Part shown: positions 18,074 through 27,155 of the stretch, in pieces
Layout: each line of letters opens with the position of its first letter
Position numbering within the stretch: position 1 is the first letter of the stretch
Source of the DNA: CAKZNE01 sp002695025
GTDB taxonomy: Bacteria > Bacteroidota > Bacteroidia > Flavobacteriales > Schleiferiaceae
Direction of reading: 5' to 3'
NCBI GenBank assembly: GCA_913043285.1
Contig: CAJWML010000007.1
Coordinates: forward strand, 111,464-175,463
DNA length: 64,000 nucleotides
Translations under genes and position numbers: made by a program
Notes under the pieces: model-generated
The model's database searches: none
What the model saw: the letters and a program-made list of their open reading frames with translations, nothing else
Told to the model about the DNA's origin: nothing

Positions 18074-19078
18074 TCAGTTCAGATGTGCCTGACGGTAACG
18101 GCTGGGACTATGTCCGGTCCATCGTCTGAAACTCCGGATAAAAGCGCTGGCATCCGAGTAATTCAGCATATAGGCTACATCATTTACATGCAGCCCGGGA
18201 TCTTTCAGGTAGCTGATGGCAAAGCTTCTCCGTAGCTCTTCTATGATCTCCTTGAAAGAATGCCCTTCATCCGACAGTTTGCGCTGGAGGCTACGAACGC
18301 TCATATTAAGGTTCGCGGCTACCTGCTTCAGCGAAGGAAGTTCCGGGTGGCTCAGGTTCACGATCACTTTCTTTACCTGTTCGTAGAATTGATGATGTGA
18401 TTCCAGCTTTTCACGGGCATGTCTTACGAGAACCTCAAGCAGCTCATAGTTGGCGGTTACTATTTTTTCCTCCACCTGCTCCGTGGCCAGTAACAATGCG
18501 TTTTCGGCCTGATCAAATAGAAGAGGGCAACAGAATACACGTTCATATTCAGAGGTGTCGTGTGGTTTGGAGGAGCGAAAATGCACCGCCAGTGGGTAAT
18601 GCTTTTGTACCGTTAAGGTGTGAAACTCACGGAGGGCAAAGGCCATCATCCCTTCCACAATCTGCCGGGCTGTTTGAGGCGATTGGTTTGCCCAGATGGT
18701 ATCCGGGATAAAGCTTAGGCGATAGGCTCTCTTTTCCTTGTTCAGGGAAAGCGGTACGTGCTGGCAACTGAGCAGGGAAAATTCGCAACAATAGTCCAGT
18801 GCCTCTTTTACGGTACTGCTGGTTTGCGTGATCTGCAGCACCAGGCCTGCTGCGGAAAGGTTAAGGTATTCGCTGGCGTGCATTCCAAAGTAAGGGTCTC
18901 GGGTTTCTGCCTGTATGGCGGCCATTACTTTATTGAAAGTTTCCGCTTCCACCTTCTGGTCCTCACGGCCCAGTTCGGCCTCGGTGAGGCCGCTAAGCGC
19001 CAGCAGGTGCCCGGTGGAAGCGCCTTGTACACCGGCAAAACGGATGAGGTTCAAAAGAAAGCGGCCGTTGAAAGTCAT
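18074..19078 (-). CDS. AraC-family regulator with Arabinose_bd (OruR-like) N-domain
   Basis: A 334-residue regulator. The N-terminal 200 residues match the AraC-type ligand-binding domain seen in OruR/ArgR-like proteins (LIRFAGVQGASTGHLLALSG, then YFGMHASEYLNLSAAGLV), and the C-terminal 100 residues hold two helix-turn-helices with the AraC signature around SYLKDPGLHVNDVAYMLNYS and FIRSFRRWTGHSPSRYR. It is divergent from the SRPBCC gene (118 bp between starts), its most likely target. The start at 19078 is an ATG. Confidence 0.9.
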   Translation of the reverse strand: MTFNGRFLLNLIRFAGVQGASTGHLLALSGLTEAELGREDQKVEAETFNKVMAAIQAETRDPYFGMHASEYLNLSAAGLVLQITQTSSTVKEALDYCCEFSLLSCQHVPLSLNKEKRAYRLSFIPDTIWANQSPQTARQIVEGMMAFALREFHTLTVQKHYPLAVHFRSSKPHDTSEYERVFCCPLLFDQAENALLLATEQVEEKIVTANYELLEVLVRHAREKLESHHQFYEQVKKVIVNLSHPELPSLKQVAANLNMSVRSLQRKLSDEGHSFKEIIEELRRSFAISYLKDPGLHVNDVAYMLNYSDASAFIRSFRRWTGHSPSRYRQAHLN

Positions 19079-19195
19079 GCTTCAAAAGTAGGGTAAAAGC
19101 GGTTTGGCGCGAAATGTCAATTCATTGGCAGAGGATGTCAGCTCCCTCTTGTCACTGGAAAAGACATTTGCACTATAATCTTAAAACACAGCATA

Positions 19196-19636
19196 ATGAA
19201 AACCATAGAAACTTCTATCCTGATTGATGCACCGGCAGAAAAGGTATGGGCCGTACTTACCGATTTTGAGAAACTGAGCCAATGGAATCCTACCATCCGC
19301 GCTATTAAGGGTAAAGTTGAGAAAGGAGCCCGCCTGGAGGCCTACCTGTTGCTGGGGGAAGATAAAAAGCCTATGAAATTTAAACCCGTAGTGTTAAAAA
19401 GCGAAAAAGCACTTGAGTTCCGGTGGCTGGGGAGCCTGTTTGTAAGAGGTCTTTTTGACGGAGAGCACTATTTTATCCTGAAGCCGCTGGATAAGAACCG
19501 CACCCAATTCATTCAGGGTGAAAAGTTTTCCGGTGTGTTGGTGGGGCTGCTTGGTAAAACCCTGAAACAGGTTCCGGCCAGCTTTGCAAAGATGAACGAG
19601 GCGCTGAAGAGGAGAGTGGAGGGTGAATCAAGCTAG
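19196..19636 (+). CDS. SRPBCC-domain protein
   Basis: A 146-residue protein that consists of one SRPBCC/START-like hydrophobic-ligand domain: ETSILIDAPAEKVWAVLTDF at the start, SQWNPTIRAI, and a long C-terminal helix. No signal peptide, so it is cytoplasmic. The ligand is unknown. Divergent from the AraC-type regulator, which probably controls it. Confidence 0.88.
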   Translation: MKTIETSILIDAPAEKVWAVLTDFEKLSQWNPTIRAIKGKVEKGARLEAYLLLGEDKKPMKFKPVVLKSEKALEFRWLGSLFVRGLFDGEHYFILKPLDKNRTQFIQGEKFSGVLVGLLGKTLKQVPASFAKMNEALKRRVEGESS

Positions 19637-19839
19637 CTTAATAGCTACTCTTCTGCGGATCTCAACAATTTCTCTGACACTTATTTGGATATGTCCTAAT
19701 ATTTTCTTAGGCTTTCGGGGTAATGACAAAACAGATGTATTTCAAATTCATAAAAATACGCTTAGACTTAAAATAGTTCGACTGTATTTTATAGTTCAAT
19801 TTGTTTACATAAGTTTGTTATAAATGTAGCTGCATTATA

Positions 19840-19864
19840 GCTTTTTGTATAGTAATCAAAAAGC
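19840..19864. repeat. Hairpin in an AT-rich spacer
   Basis: GCTTTTTG and CAAAAAGC, 8-bp perfect arms separated by 9 bp, in the AT-rich 268-bp gap between the SRPBCC gene and the lipoprotein at 19905. It could act as a weak terminator or operator; nothing else was recognised in this gap. Confidence 0.4.
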
Positions 19865-19904
19865 ATTAATTTTTAATGTAAAAATTTGAAAATTTTATTT
19901 TTTT

Positions 19905-20675
19905 ATGAAAAGAGCAATTTTATTTATTTTTTCAACAGTATTAATTACTGCTTCCTGTAGTAAGGAATCGGAAAAAAGCAATAATTTTAGTTCAAGATTA
20001 AAATCTTCTGAGCGACTTTTTACCGATGCCCAGATTGCTGAGATTGGAGAAAAACATAACGAAATCGCATTTGAGGTTTATGAGTCTGTTGACTTTGAAG
20101 ACTATAGTGCCAGCCTGCAAAGTAACTTGATGGACGTGGACCTGGGTGAGGGTTATAATGAGCATAAATCAGACATTTATAATGCTGCTTACGATGTTGA
20201 TTATACCAACCTGGATCAGTATGCCAATCAGAATGTTGTGGCATATTATGAAATGGCCTTTAGTTCATTGGAGAATCAACCAGATTTAGAGAGTATTATT
20301 GAAAAGTTTGATGAACTTGAAGCTCAGGCCAGAGATGAGTTGACAGGAACTGATTTAGATCAGGTGCTGATCATGCTAAGTGTTGGGCGAAATTCCGCTT
20401 ATTTTTGGTTACCGGCTTCCAAAGGAGGAAATGGTTTAGGATATTCTAAGCTGGCATACCTTACTTCCAAAAATGTAGATCCAAACTCATCAAATAAGAA
20501 AAGTACGAAAGAAATTAGCAGAGGAGTGAGAGAAGCGATAGGTAAAGATATGATTGGAGGACTGGGCTCAGCTGTAGGTTGGGGTATTGGAGTCCTTGCC
20601 TTTGGTGGACCCGTTGGTGTTGGTGCGTATGTATTTACCGTGGCCTGGGGTGCAGCAACTTCGTCATTGCTGTAA
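19905..20675 (+). CDS. Lipoprotein with glycine-rich hydrophobic C-terminus
   Basis: A 256-residue protein of no recognised family. It has a lipoprotein signal (VLITASC, Cys18), an acidic helical middle, and a C-terminal 50-residue tail (from about residue 205) made of small and hydrophobic residues: MIGGLGSAVGWGIGV then AFGGPVGVGAYVF. Such GxxxG-rich tails are seen in membrane-active peptides and pore formers, but no homology is claimed. The gene is visibly AT-richer than its neighbours and pairs with the small membrane protein 35 bp downstream, suggesting acquisition as a unit. Confidence 0.75.
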   Translation: MKRAILFIFSTVLITASCSKESEKSNNFSSRLKSSERLFTDAQIAEIGEKHNEIAFEVYESVDFEDYSASLQSNLMDVDLGEGYNEHKSDIYNAAYDVDYTNLDQYANQNVVAYYEMAFSSLENQPDLESIIEKFDELEAQARDELTGTDLDQVLIMLSVGRNSAYFWLPASKGGNGLGYSKLAYLTSKNVDPNSSNKKSTKEISRGVREAIGKDMIGGLGSAVGWGIGVLAFGGPVGVGAYVFTVAWGAATSSLL

Positions 20676-20710
20676 AGGAAGATATATAGGACAATATTAA
20701 TGATTGAGAA

Positions 20711-20923
20711 ATGAAAGTCAAAAGATTTGTTTTGTATACAATTACCATGTTATTGATATATGGGTTGATGTTATTTCTGGTAACCATTTTTTCTGATTTA
20801 ATGAATTTTAGAAATGAAAGATCAGATATTGAATTGGTAAAAGATAATATGATTCCTTTTGCAGTTGCACTGTTATTGCCATATGTTATAATGACTTGGT
20901 ATATTTTTAAACCAAGAAATTGA
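20711..20923 (+). CDS. Small two-helix membrane protein
   Basis: A 70-residue protein with two hydrophobic segments, about residues 6-27 and 47-66, joined by a charged loop (NFRNERSDIELVKDN). It ends in a basic tail. No family is recognised. It follows the glycine-rich lipoprotein at 35 bp in the same AT-rich segment and is likely co-transcribed. A role as partner or protective protein for the upstream product is only a guess. Confidence 0.65.
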   Translation: MKVKRFVLYTITMLLIYGLMLFLVTIFSDLMNFRNERSDIELVKDNMIPFAVALLLPYVIMTWYIFKPRN

Positions 20924-20995
20924 TATTTTATATTCTGATTGTCGTAAAAGTAGTATTGTCTTTATACGTGTTTATAATTACACAGTAATTTAATA

Positions 20996-21025
20996 AAAGC
21001 TCTAAGCCATATGGTTTGGAGCTTT
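20996..21025 (+). terminator. Probable terminator after the small membrane protein gene
   Basis: AAAGCTC and GAGCTTT arms around a 16-nt loop that itself contains CCATATGG, followed by T-rich sequence. Confidence 0.55.
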
Positions 21026-21055
21026 TTAATTAATTTGTTCCGTAGAAAACAAAAA

Positions 21056-21892
21056 ATGAATGAGATAACCGAATACAGTTTCCCCGAAGCGGATAGCCTG
21101 GCGCAGGAGATCCGCCTGCTTCCATTGGAACAGAACTTCGGCTATGTCACCAGCCAGTTCCACCGCCATAACTATTTTGAGTTGTTTTACTTCACCCGGC
21201 CGGGCGGAGTGCACCATATTGACTTCCGGGAATATCCTATTGGAGCCCCTGCGGTACACATGGTATTGCCAGGTAGCCTTCACCTGGTGCAGCGCAGCCA
21301 GAACTCTCAGGGTTATGTGCTGTTGTTTACCCGCTCTTTTCTGTATTCGCTGGTGGACTTTACCCCTTCCCGTCATCGCAACTTATGGCAGCGGCAACCA
21401 GTATTCCCATTATCCAAAGCAGAGAGTGACTTTGTAGGGATGTGCATAGGGCAGATAAAGGATGAACTGGAGAAAGAGCGCGAGGATCAGTATAAGGTCA
21501 TCGCCTCACTTCTGCATACCGTGCTTATCCTTTTATATCGCCAGGCCCCTGAACAGTCCCGGGTACCCCAAAGCCTGGCAGAGCGATTTTCAGAAAAACT
21601 GGAGCTGTATTTTGCCAGTGCCCGCAGTGCTTCAGACTATGCGGAGGAGTTGGGCTGTAGCCTTAACCACCTCAATAAGGCCCTATCCCAGAGCCGTTTT
21701 CCTTCGGCTCAGGCCAGTATTATTGAACGAAGGATGCTGGAAGCCAAACGGTTATTGATCCATACCGATTGGGGAGTTAAGGAGATCACCTATCACCTGG
21801 GCTATGAAGACCCGGACTATTTCGGTAAAGTGTTCAAAAAGCAAACGGGTCAAACGGTATCGGAATTTGTAAAAAGTAACCGTCCCGGTTAG
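21056..21892 (+). CDS. AraC-family transcriptional regulator (cupin N-domain)
   Basis: A 278-residue regulator: an N-terminal cupin-like sensor (SQFHRHNYFELFYFTRPGG, with His residues in the usual places) and a C-terminal AraC DNA-binding domain (RRMLEAKRLLIHTDWGVKEI, then FGKVFKKQTGQTVSEFVK). The ATG at 21056 is chosen; an earlier in-frame start would add 15 residues before the conserved sensor and lies in the preceding hairpin. Target genes are unknown. Confidence 0.9.
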   Translation: MNEITEYSFPEADSLAQEIRLLPLEQNFGYVTSQFHRHNYFELFYFTRPGGVHHIDFREYPIGAPAVHMVLPGSLHLVQRSQNSQGYVLLFTRSFLYSLVDFTPSRHRNLWQRQPVFPLSKAESDFVGMCIGQIKDELEKEREDQYKVIASLLHTVLILLYRQAPEQSRVPQSLAERFSEKLELYFASARSASDYAEELGCSLNHLNKALSQSRFPSAQASIIERRMLEAKRLLIHTDWGVKEITYHLGYEDPDYFGKVFKKQTGQTVSEFVKSNRPG

Positions 21893-21972
21893 ATAGTACG
21901 GTTATCCGATGAAAAATTACGGCTTTGCCCAACCGGGTATAAGTAGTTTAGCTTCAAATTAAATGCATAAGG

Positions 21973-23211
21973 ATGAAACTACTTGGTTTATTGATAGGTC
22001 TTACAATCTTTTGCTCAGCTAATGCGCAATGGAATGCGGTGAATAGCGTCACGGATTACCAGGCCATTCATCATACAGTGAGTGAGGATACGGTTTACAT
22101 AGCGGCCAGTGGTTCGCAATATCCGGTCATTTATCGAAGTGTGGATGGTGGCCAAACCCTGGATTCAACCGCCATTACTTCCATTCAGTTTTCATGGCTA
22201 CTGGATATTTCTTTTCCGTCATCCATGGTAGGTTATGCCTGTGGAGGTACGGCATTCGGCCAGTTCAAAAGCCCCATTCTCAAAACCACGGACGGAGGTC
22301 AGAGTTGGGATACGCTGGTCACTAACCGTTTTGGATATGAATTGAGAACAACTCATTTTATTGATGATCAAACCGGCTTTTTCGGGGGTCAGGGAATAGT
22401 GGTTAAAACCACGGATGGTGGCGCCAGCTTTACCAGTTATCCCATAGCAAATACGGTAGGTGCCGTGGAGGAAGTGTATTTTAAGGATGCCAGTACCGGT
22501 TTTGCTTTGGTTAAAGAAAGTATTTATAAAACCACGGATGGGGGAGTAAACTGGACGCAAGTGTTCCAGGATACGGCTGATCATTATTTGCTGTACTGCA
22601 TTGGGCTGGACTTTCCCCAGAATGGCTCCACTGGTTTTGTGATCAACCAGCAGGCAGAACTCCTTAAAACGGTAGACAACGGTAATACCTGGCAAAGAAT
22701 AGGAAGGATAGCGGATACGATTAATGCGTCATCCATAGATTTTGTAGATGCCCAGACGGGTTATTTCGGTTCTCTTGATCCTAATCGTTTTGACCGGGCA
22801 GGAGGAATTTACCGCACGGATGACGGTGGTCAAAGCTGGGTGTGGCAATATGGTTTGAACCCTTGGTTGGTACAAGGACCTATCGAAACCATTGGAATGG
22901 TCAACGCCCAGGTGGGTTATGCGATGATGGGGCATCAACTGTTGAAGACTGTAGATGGCGGTATTGGCTTTCAGGATTTTGAGACCGGTAATAGTATGCA
23001 GCTGTTCCCGAATCCTGCCCGCGATCATTTCAGGATACAGATGGAAGGAACCCAACCGGAGAGTGTAAGTTTAGTGGATGCCAGTGGGCGTAATGTGCGA
23101 AAATGGACCCCCTCCCAAAGCTATTCGCTGCATGGCTTAGCAGGTGGGCTATACATGGTCCGGGTGAAAAGTGGAAGTACCTATAGCGTACAAAGGCTCC
23201 TGGTACAATGA
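21973..23211 (+). CDS. Ycf48/BNR-repeat beta-propeller protein, T9SS-sorted
   Basis: A 412-residue exported protein. A signal peptide ends near SANA (residue 18). The body has at least four SxDGGxTW-like repeats (for example YRSVDGGQT, LKTTDGGQSW, VKTTDGGASF, YKTTDGGVNW), as in sialidase-like/Ycf48 beta-propellers. The C-terminus is a T9SS type A domain beginning LFPNPARDHF. It is presumably secreted to the cell surface. It is tail-to-tail with the peptidase gene, 1 bp between stops. Confidence 0.85.
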   Translation: MKLLGLLIGLTIFCSANAQWNAVNSVTDYQAIHHTVSEDTVYIAASGSQYPVIYRSVDGGQTLDSTAITSIQFSWLLDISFPSSMVGYACGGTAFGQFKSPILKTTDGGQSWDTLVTNRFGYELRTTHFIDDQTGFFGGQGIVVKTTDGGASFTSYPIANTVGAVEEVYFKDASTGFALVKESIYKTTDGGVNWTQVFQDTADHYLLYCIGLDFPQNGSTGFVINQQAELLKTVDNGNTWQRIGRIADTINASSIDFVDAQTGYFGSLDPNRFDRAGGIYRTDDGGQSWVWQYGLNPWLVQGPIETIGMVNAQVGYAMMGHQLLKTVDGGIGFQDFETGNSMQLFPNPARDHFRIQMEGTQPESVSLVDASGRNVRKWTPSQSYSLHGLAGGLYMVRVKSGSTYSVQRLLVQ

Positions 23212-23212
23212 T

Positions 23213-24343
23213 CTAATAAGGAGGAAAGGTTTTGCTGCTCAAAAGATCCTTCAGCTTTTGGTCCAGGTTTTCAACGGTCATTTCCAAAGCTGAAAATACA
23301 TCCTCATTGTCCGTTTTCCGGATAAGGTCAAAAAGGAATTTCTTTCCTCTTTCCTTCAGCGCCAGTTCACATAAAAGGGCTCCGATCATATAGGGTACCG
23401 AAGTGTCTTTATTCACGTAAAAGTCTTCGTAAGGGTTAAGGTGGTCTTTCAGTTGAACTTGAGGATGTTTTTTGAGGTAGGCGGCAAGATGGGTTCGATG
23501 GGTAGTATAGTCTATTCCGCTGCTTCCACCCAGGTACATGGCCATTCCTTCGTTAAGGAGAGGGTTCAGCTGCGTGGACAGGTAGGTGTATAAATAAAGG
23601 TGCACCACCTCATGATCGTAACGATCGGAATTATTGCCGGAATACAGATGATTATTAAAGCCGGCCAGCCCCCCGGTTTCGGAAAAGAACATTTCGTAGG
23701 TATAGTCAAATCCTTTCAGGTTGAAGAGCTCTGAAGGATTGGTGCACGAATAGTACGTTATGGGGATGGGCTCCACCCCTCCAAGGAAATCACACAGGAA
23801 AAAGATGAACTTTTGCTGGGCTCTTGCCTCCGCTTCTGAAAAGCTCCGTTGGGGAGACGAGTAATAGGTGATTTCACCAATCTTTCGGATAGGCCAGTTA
23901 CGGATGGCGTAGTTTACATAACGGCTAAAAGTCACTTCCTTGGAATTTACCTGGGCTACAATATTGTAAATGGCCCGTAAGTGAGACAAGTGCTCATCCT
24001 GCGTTTCCATAAAAGCAATTTTAAGGATGTACGTATCGGTAATACCAGCGGGTGAAATGGCAATAAGGGTGGGGTTGTAATGGTGTTTTTGCGACCAGCC
24101 TTTTTCAATGTAATAGATATCGCGGTAGGGAAATTGAAACTCTGCAAAATCGGCTGCTTTCCACAAATCGTTTTGCTTCAGATCCTGGTTTTTGGTAGAC
24201 AGGAAGCTTTCCAGTTTTGCAGTTAAAAGCCGGTTAACGGCTTTAGTTGTATCTATATTGGGGTTCAGGGTAAAATGGTAGTCAGTCTGAGCGCTTAGAT
24301 GGGCCAGGCCCATGGCCAGCCATAGAACATACAGTTTTTTCAC
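23213..24343 (-). CDS. Exported gluzincin-like metallopeptidase
   Basis: A 376-residue protein with a signal peptide (MGLAHLSAQ). Residues 244-248 read HEVVH, a zinc-binding HExxH, and 17 residues on comes NEGMAMYLGG, in which Glu265 fits the third zinc ligand of gluzincins. This arrangement supports a peptidase of the MA clan, family not determined. The start codon is GTG at 24343. The substrate is unknown. It is not co-transcribed with hemL, as the haem operon terminator lies between. Confidence 0.75.
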   Translation of the reverse strand: MKKLYVLWLAMGLAHLSAQTDYHFTLNPNIDTTKAVNRLLTAKLESFLSTKNQDLKQNDLWKAADFAEFQFPYRDIYYIEKGWSQKHHYNPTLIAISPAGITDTYILKIAFMETQDEHLSHLRAIYNIVAQVNSKEVTFSRYVNYAIRNWPIRKIGEITYYSSPQRSFSEAEARAQQKFIFFLCDFLGGVEPIPITYYSCTNPSELFNLKGFDYTYEMFFSETGGLAGFNNHLYSGNNSDRYDHEVVHLYLYTYLSTQLNPLLNEGMAMYLGGSSGIDYTTHRTHLAAYLKKHPQVQLKDHLNPYEDFYVNKDTSVPYMIGALLCELALKERGKKFLFDLIRKTDNEDVFSALEMTVENLDQKLKDLLSSKTFPPY

Positions 24344-24381
24344 AGGTAGGGGAGCTTTTTACGAGCTAAACCTACCAAAAG

Positions 24382-24414
24382 AAAACCCGGCTTTGCAGAT
24401 CAAGGCCGGGTTTT
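24382..24414 (-). terminator. Terminator of the haem operon
   Basis: On the minus strand AAAACCCGGC and GCCGGGTTTT form a 10-bp stem that ends in a T-rich run, 25 bp after the hemL stop. Confidence 0.85.
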
Positions 24415-24438
24415 AACAAAAGATTATGAGTTGTTTAC

Positions 24439-25728
24439 CTATTGCATTTCACGGAAGGTGAGGCGCGCTGACTCCAGGGTATGTTCAATATCCTCCTTGC
24501 TGAGAGGGTGGCTCAGGAACCAGCTTTCGTAAGCCGAAGGCGGAAGGTAAACCCCGCGCTTCAGCATGCCGTGGAAGAACTTTTTAAAGTGCTCATTAGC
24601 TCCTTTTCCGGCTGAGTCAAAATCGCGCACGCTTTCGTTCGTAAAGTGCAGGCTGATCATTGAACCCTTGCGGTTGATGGTCCAGGGCAGGCCGGTTTCC
24701 GGTAAAATACTCTCCAATCCATTTTGGATAGTGTGGCATTTTTGATCCAGCTCATCGTATACCTGCGGGTGGTCCTTTAAATATTGTAAGAGAGTGAGCC
24801 CGGCTACCATGGCAATGGGGTTTCCGGAAAGGGTTCCGGCCTGGTATACCGGTCCGTTGGGGGCTATAAATTCCATAATGTCCTCGCGGCCCGCATAAGC
24901 GCCCACTGGCATACCGGCTCCGATTACCTTACCATAGGTTACCAGGTCGGCCTCAATGCCCAAGGCTTGTTGTGCTCCGCCAAACCCCAGGCGGAAACCG
25001 GTCATGACCTCGTCAAAGATGAGGATGATGTTCTCCTGCGTACAAATCTCCCTCAACCCTTCCAGGAAGCCTTCTTCAGGAAGGATGCAGCCCATATTAC
25101 CGGGAATGGGTTCAATAATCAGAGCAGCGATCTCACCCTTATTGGCTTCCACTAGTTCTTTAACCCCTAGCAGATCGTTATACTCTGCCAGCAAAGTGTC
25201 TTTAGCAGTGCCCTTCGTTACCCCTGGGCTGCTGGGGTGCCCTAATGTTACCGCTCCGCTGCCGGCCTTGATCAGGAAAGAGTCTCCGTGCCCGTGGTAG
25301 CAGCCGGCAAACTTGATCACTTTCTCCTTACCGGTAAAGCCCCGCGCCAGGCGAATGGCACTCATGGTGGCTTCGGTTCCTGAATTGACCATGCGCACGC
25401 GGTCTACATTGGGAATGCTTTCACAGATCAGTTGGGCCAATTGGATTTCCAGTTCCGTAGGGGCGCCAAAGGAGGTGGAATTTTCCACGCGCTCCTGTAT
25501 GGCTTTGACCACCGGTTCAAAAGCGTGTCCCATGATCATCGGTCCCCAGGAGGCGATGTAGTCGATAAAGCGGTTACCGTCTTCATCGTACATATAAGCA
25601 CCTTTGGCTTTTTGAATGAAAATAGGGTCTCCTCCCACGGATTTGAACGCCCGCACCGGAGAATTCACCCCACCGGGAATGTATTTGGAGGCGGTTTGGA
25701 AGAGGGATTTACTTCGTGTAGTATTCAT
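24439..25728 (-). CDS. hemL: Glutamate-1-semialdehyde 2,1-aminomutase
   Basis: PLP enzyme converting glutamate-1-semialdehyde to 5-aminolevulinate, step two of the C5 haem route. The 429-residue protein has the family N-terminus (YIPGGVNSPVRAFKSVGG), the NSGTEATMSAIRLARG motif, FDEVMTGFR, and the PLP-lysine segment TYGKVIGAGMPVG. It is the last gene of the haem operon, after the four-helix-bundle pseudogene. Confidence 0.97.
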   Translation of the reverse strand: MNTTRSKSLFQTASKYIPGGVNSPVRAFKSVGGDPIFIQKAKGAYMYDEDGNRFIDYIASWGPMIMGHAFEPVVKAIQERVENSTSFGAPTELEIQLAQLICESIPNVDRVRMVNSGTEATMSAIRLARGFTGKEKVIKFAGCYHGHGDSFLIKAGSGAVTLGHPSSPGVTKGTAKDTLLAEYNDLLGVKELVEANKGEIAALIIEPIPGNMGCILPEEGFLEGLREICTQENIILIFDEVMTGFRLGFGGAQQALGIEADLVTYGKVIGAGMPVGAYAGREDIMEFIAPNGPVYQAGTLSGNPIAMVAGLTLLQYLKDHPQVYDELDQKCHTIQNGLESILPETGLPWTINRKGSMISLHFTNESVRDFDSAGKGANEHFKKFFHGMLKRGVYLPPSAYESWFLSHPLSKEDIEHTLESARLTFREMQ

Positions 25729-25792
25729 AATAGGATTAAATTCTGAAAGTCGAAATTCTAAACTCTAAATCCGAAAGTGCAAAGCAATAAAT

Positions 25793-26076
25793 TCAAAATG
25801 GATTAACCAGATTTTTCGCGGTTCTGATGGTAGCCTCCGGAATTTTCATGATCGCAGTAGCTTCATTATAGAATCTTTTTCTTCTGCATTTGCATGAATA
25901 TTTCCTTCCAGGCATGCTAACCAGAATCTGGTTTCTTTAGCTCCCACTGAACCGGATGATCCCACAACTTGCTTACAGTCGTTCTCGTTGGCTATGGAAA
26001 GCCTTATGATTTTAACAAATTTTCTAACCTTCCTTGCAAATTCTAATGTTCTTTCTTCAAGATCATCATTTGCCAT
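25793..26076 (-). pseudogene. Decayed four-helix-bundle protein gene inside the haem operon
   Basis: The first 76 codons from ATG 26076 match the four-helix-bundle (23S rRNA intervening-sequence type) family: LEFARKVRKFVKIIRLSIAN and SSGSVGA. Two lesions are visible. After SSGSVGA the next residues are KETRFWLACLEGNIH, so the roughly 30-residue middle (YIEAN to RKEA in relatives) is missing. Then, near the A-run at about 25871-25880, the frame shifts: a stop follows at 25846, whereas another frame continues as NEATAIMKIPEATIRTAKNL to a TGA at 25793, which is the normal C-terminus. The gene sits between hemB and hemL, 12 bp after the hemB stop. Confidence 0.75.
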
Positions 26077-26088
26077 GGCTTGAAAAAT

Positions 26089-27081
26089 TTACGATTTAGA
26101 GTTTAGTAATTGAATAATATCTTTTACAAAATAGGTGGCAATCAAATCTGCTCCGGCTCTTTTGATGGAAGTGAGCACTTCCCTCACAGCCTGCTTTTCA
26201 TCCAGCCAGCCTTTGGCTGCTGCTGCTTTGATCATGGCGTATTCACCACTAACATGGTAAGCGGCTACGGGCACGGGTGATTCCTTTCGGATATGGTGGA
26301 TCACATCCAGATACGCGAGAGCGGGTTTTACCATGACCATATCGGCACCTTCGTCAATATCCATTTTGGCCTCCTTTAAGCCTTCTACTACGTTGGCCGG
26401 GTCCATCTGGTAGGTTTTTTTATCCTTGGGGATGTCGGCCATATCCACCGGGGCTGAGTCCAGCGCATCCCGGAAAGGGCCGTAAAAGCAGGAAGCGTAT
26501 TTAGCGCTGTATGCCATAATGCCCACGTGGGTAAAACCGGCTGTGTCCAGGGCTATGCGGAGGGCACCAATGCGGCCATCCATCATATCGCTGGGTGCCA
26601 CAAAATCAGCACCGGCCTGGGCATGGCTGATCGCCATATCGGCCAGTACTCCAATGGTTTCATCGTTCAGGATAATGCCATCTTCCACAATCCCATCATG
26701 ACCGTATTCGGAGTAAGGGTCCAGCGCCACATCCGTCATCAGGCATATTTCAGGAACCGTTTCCTTGATCCTTCGGATGGCTTGTTGCATCAGCCCATCG
26801 GGATTCAGCGCCTCGGTACCTTCATTGTCTTTAAAGGAATCGTCCACCTTTACAAACAGCAATACCGAGCGGCAACCCATTTCCCATAATTCCTTTACCT
26901 CCTTCACCAGCAGGTCCAATGAAAAACGGTAGTAACCTGGCATGGAGGCAATTTCCTCCTTAAGGTTTTCGCCTTCCATTGCAAAGAGGGGAGCTATAAA
27001 ATCGGAAGGATGTAAGCGTGTTTCAGCCACCATATCCCGTAGGGCTGCACTTTGTCGTAATCTTCTGGGGCGATGTAGCAT
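26089..27081 (-). CDS. hemB: Delta-aminolevulinic acid dehydratase (porphobilinogen synthase)
   Basis: Condenses two 5-aminolevulinate molecules to porphobilinogen. The 330-residue protein has the catalytic lysine segments SAKYASCFYGPFRDA and MVMVKPALAYLD and the allosteric-metal type N-terminus RPRRLRQSAALRDMVAETRL. Length is normal. A 74-bp AT-rich gap to hemF upstream contains short TCTAAAT/CCTAAATC runs but no terminator. Confidence 0.97.
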   Translation of the reverse strand: MLHRPRRLRQSAALRDMVAETRLHPSDFIAPLFAMEGENLKEEIASMPGYYRFSLDLLVKEVKELWEMGCRSVLLFVKVDDSFKDNEGTEALNPDGLMQQAIRRIKETVPEICLMTDVALDPYSEYGHDGIVEDGIILNDETIGVLADMAISHAQAGADFVAPSDMMDGRIGALRIALDTAGFTHVGIMAYSAKYASCFYGPFRDALDSAPVDMADIPKDKKTYQMDPANVVEGLKEAKMDIDEGADMVMVKPALAYLDVIHHIRKESPVPVAAYHVSGEYAMIKAAAAKGWLDEKQAVREVLTSIKRAGADLIATYFVKDIIQLLNSKS

Positions 27082-27155
27082 TTTACGTAAGTTCTAAATT
27101 TTTAAATCCTAAATCTCCAACCACTACAATATTTTGGGTTGAAGATTTCCGGTTT

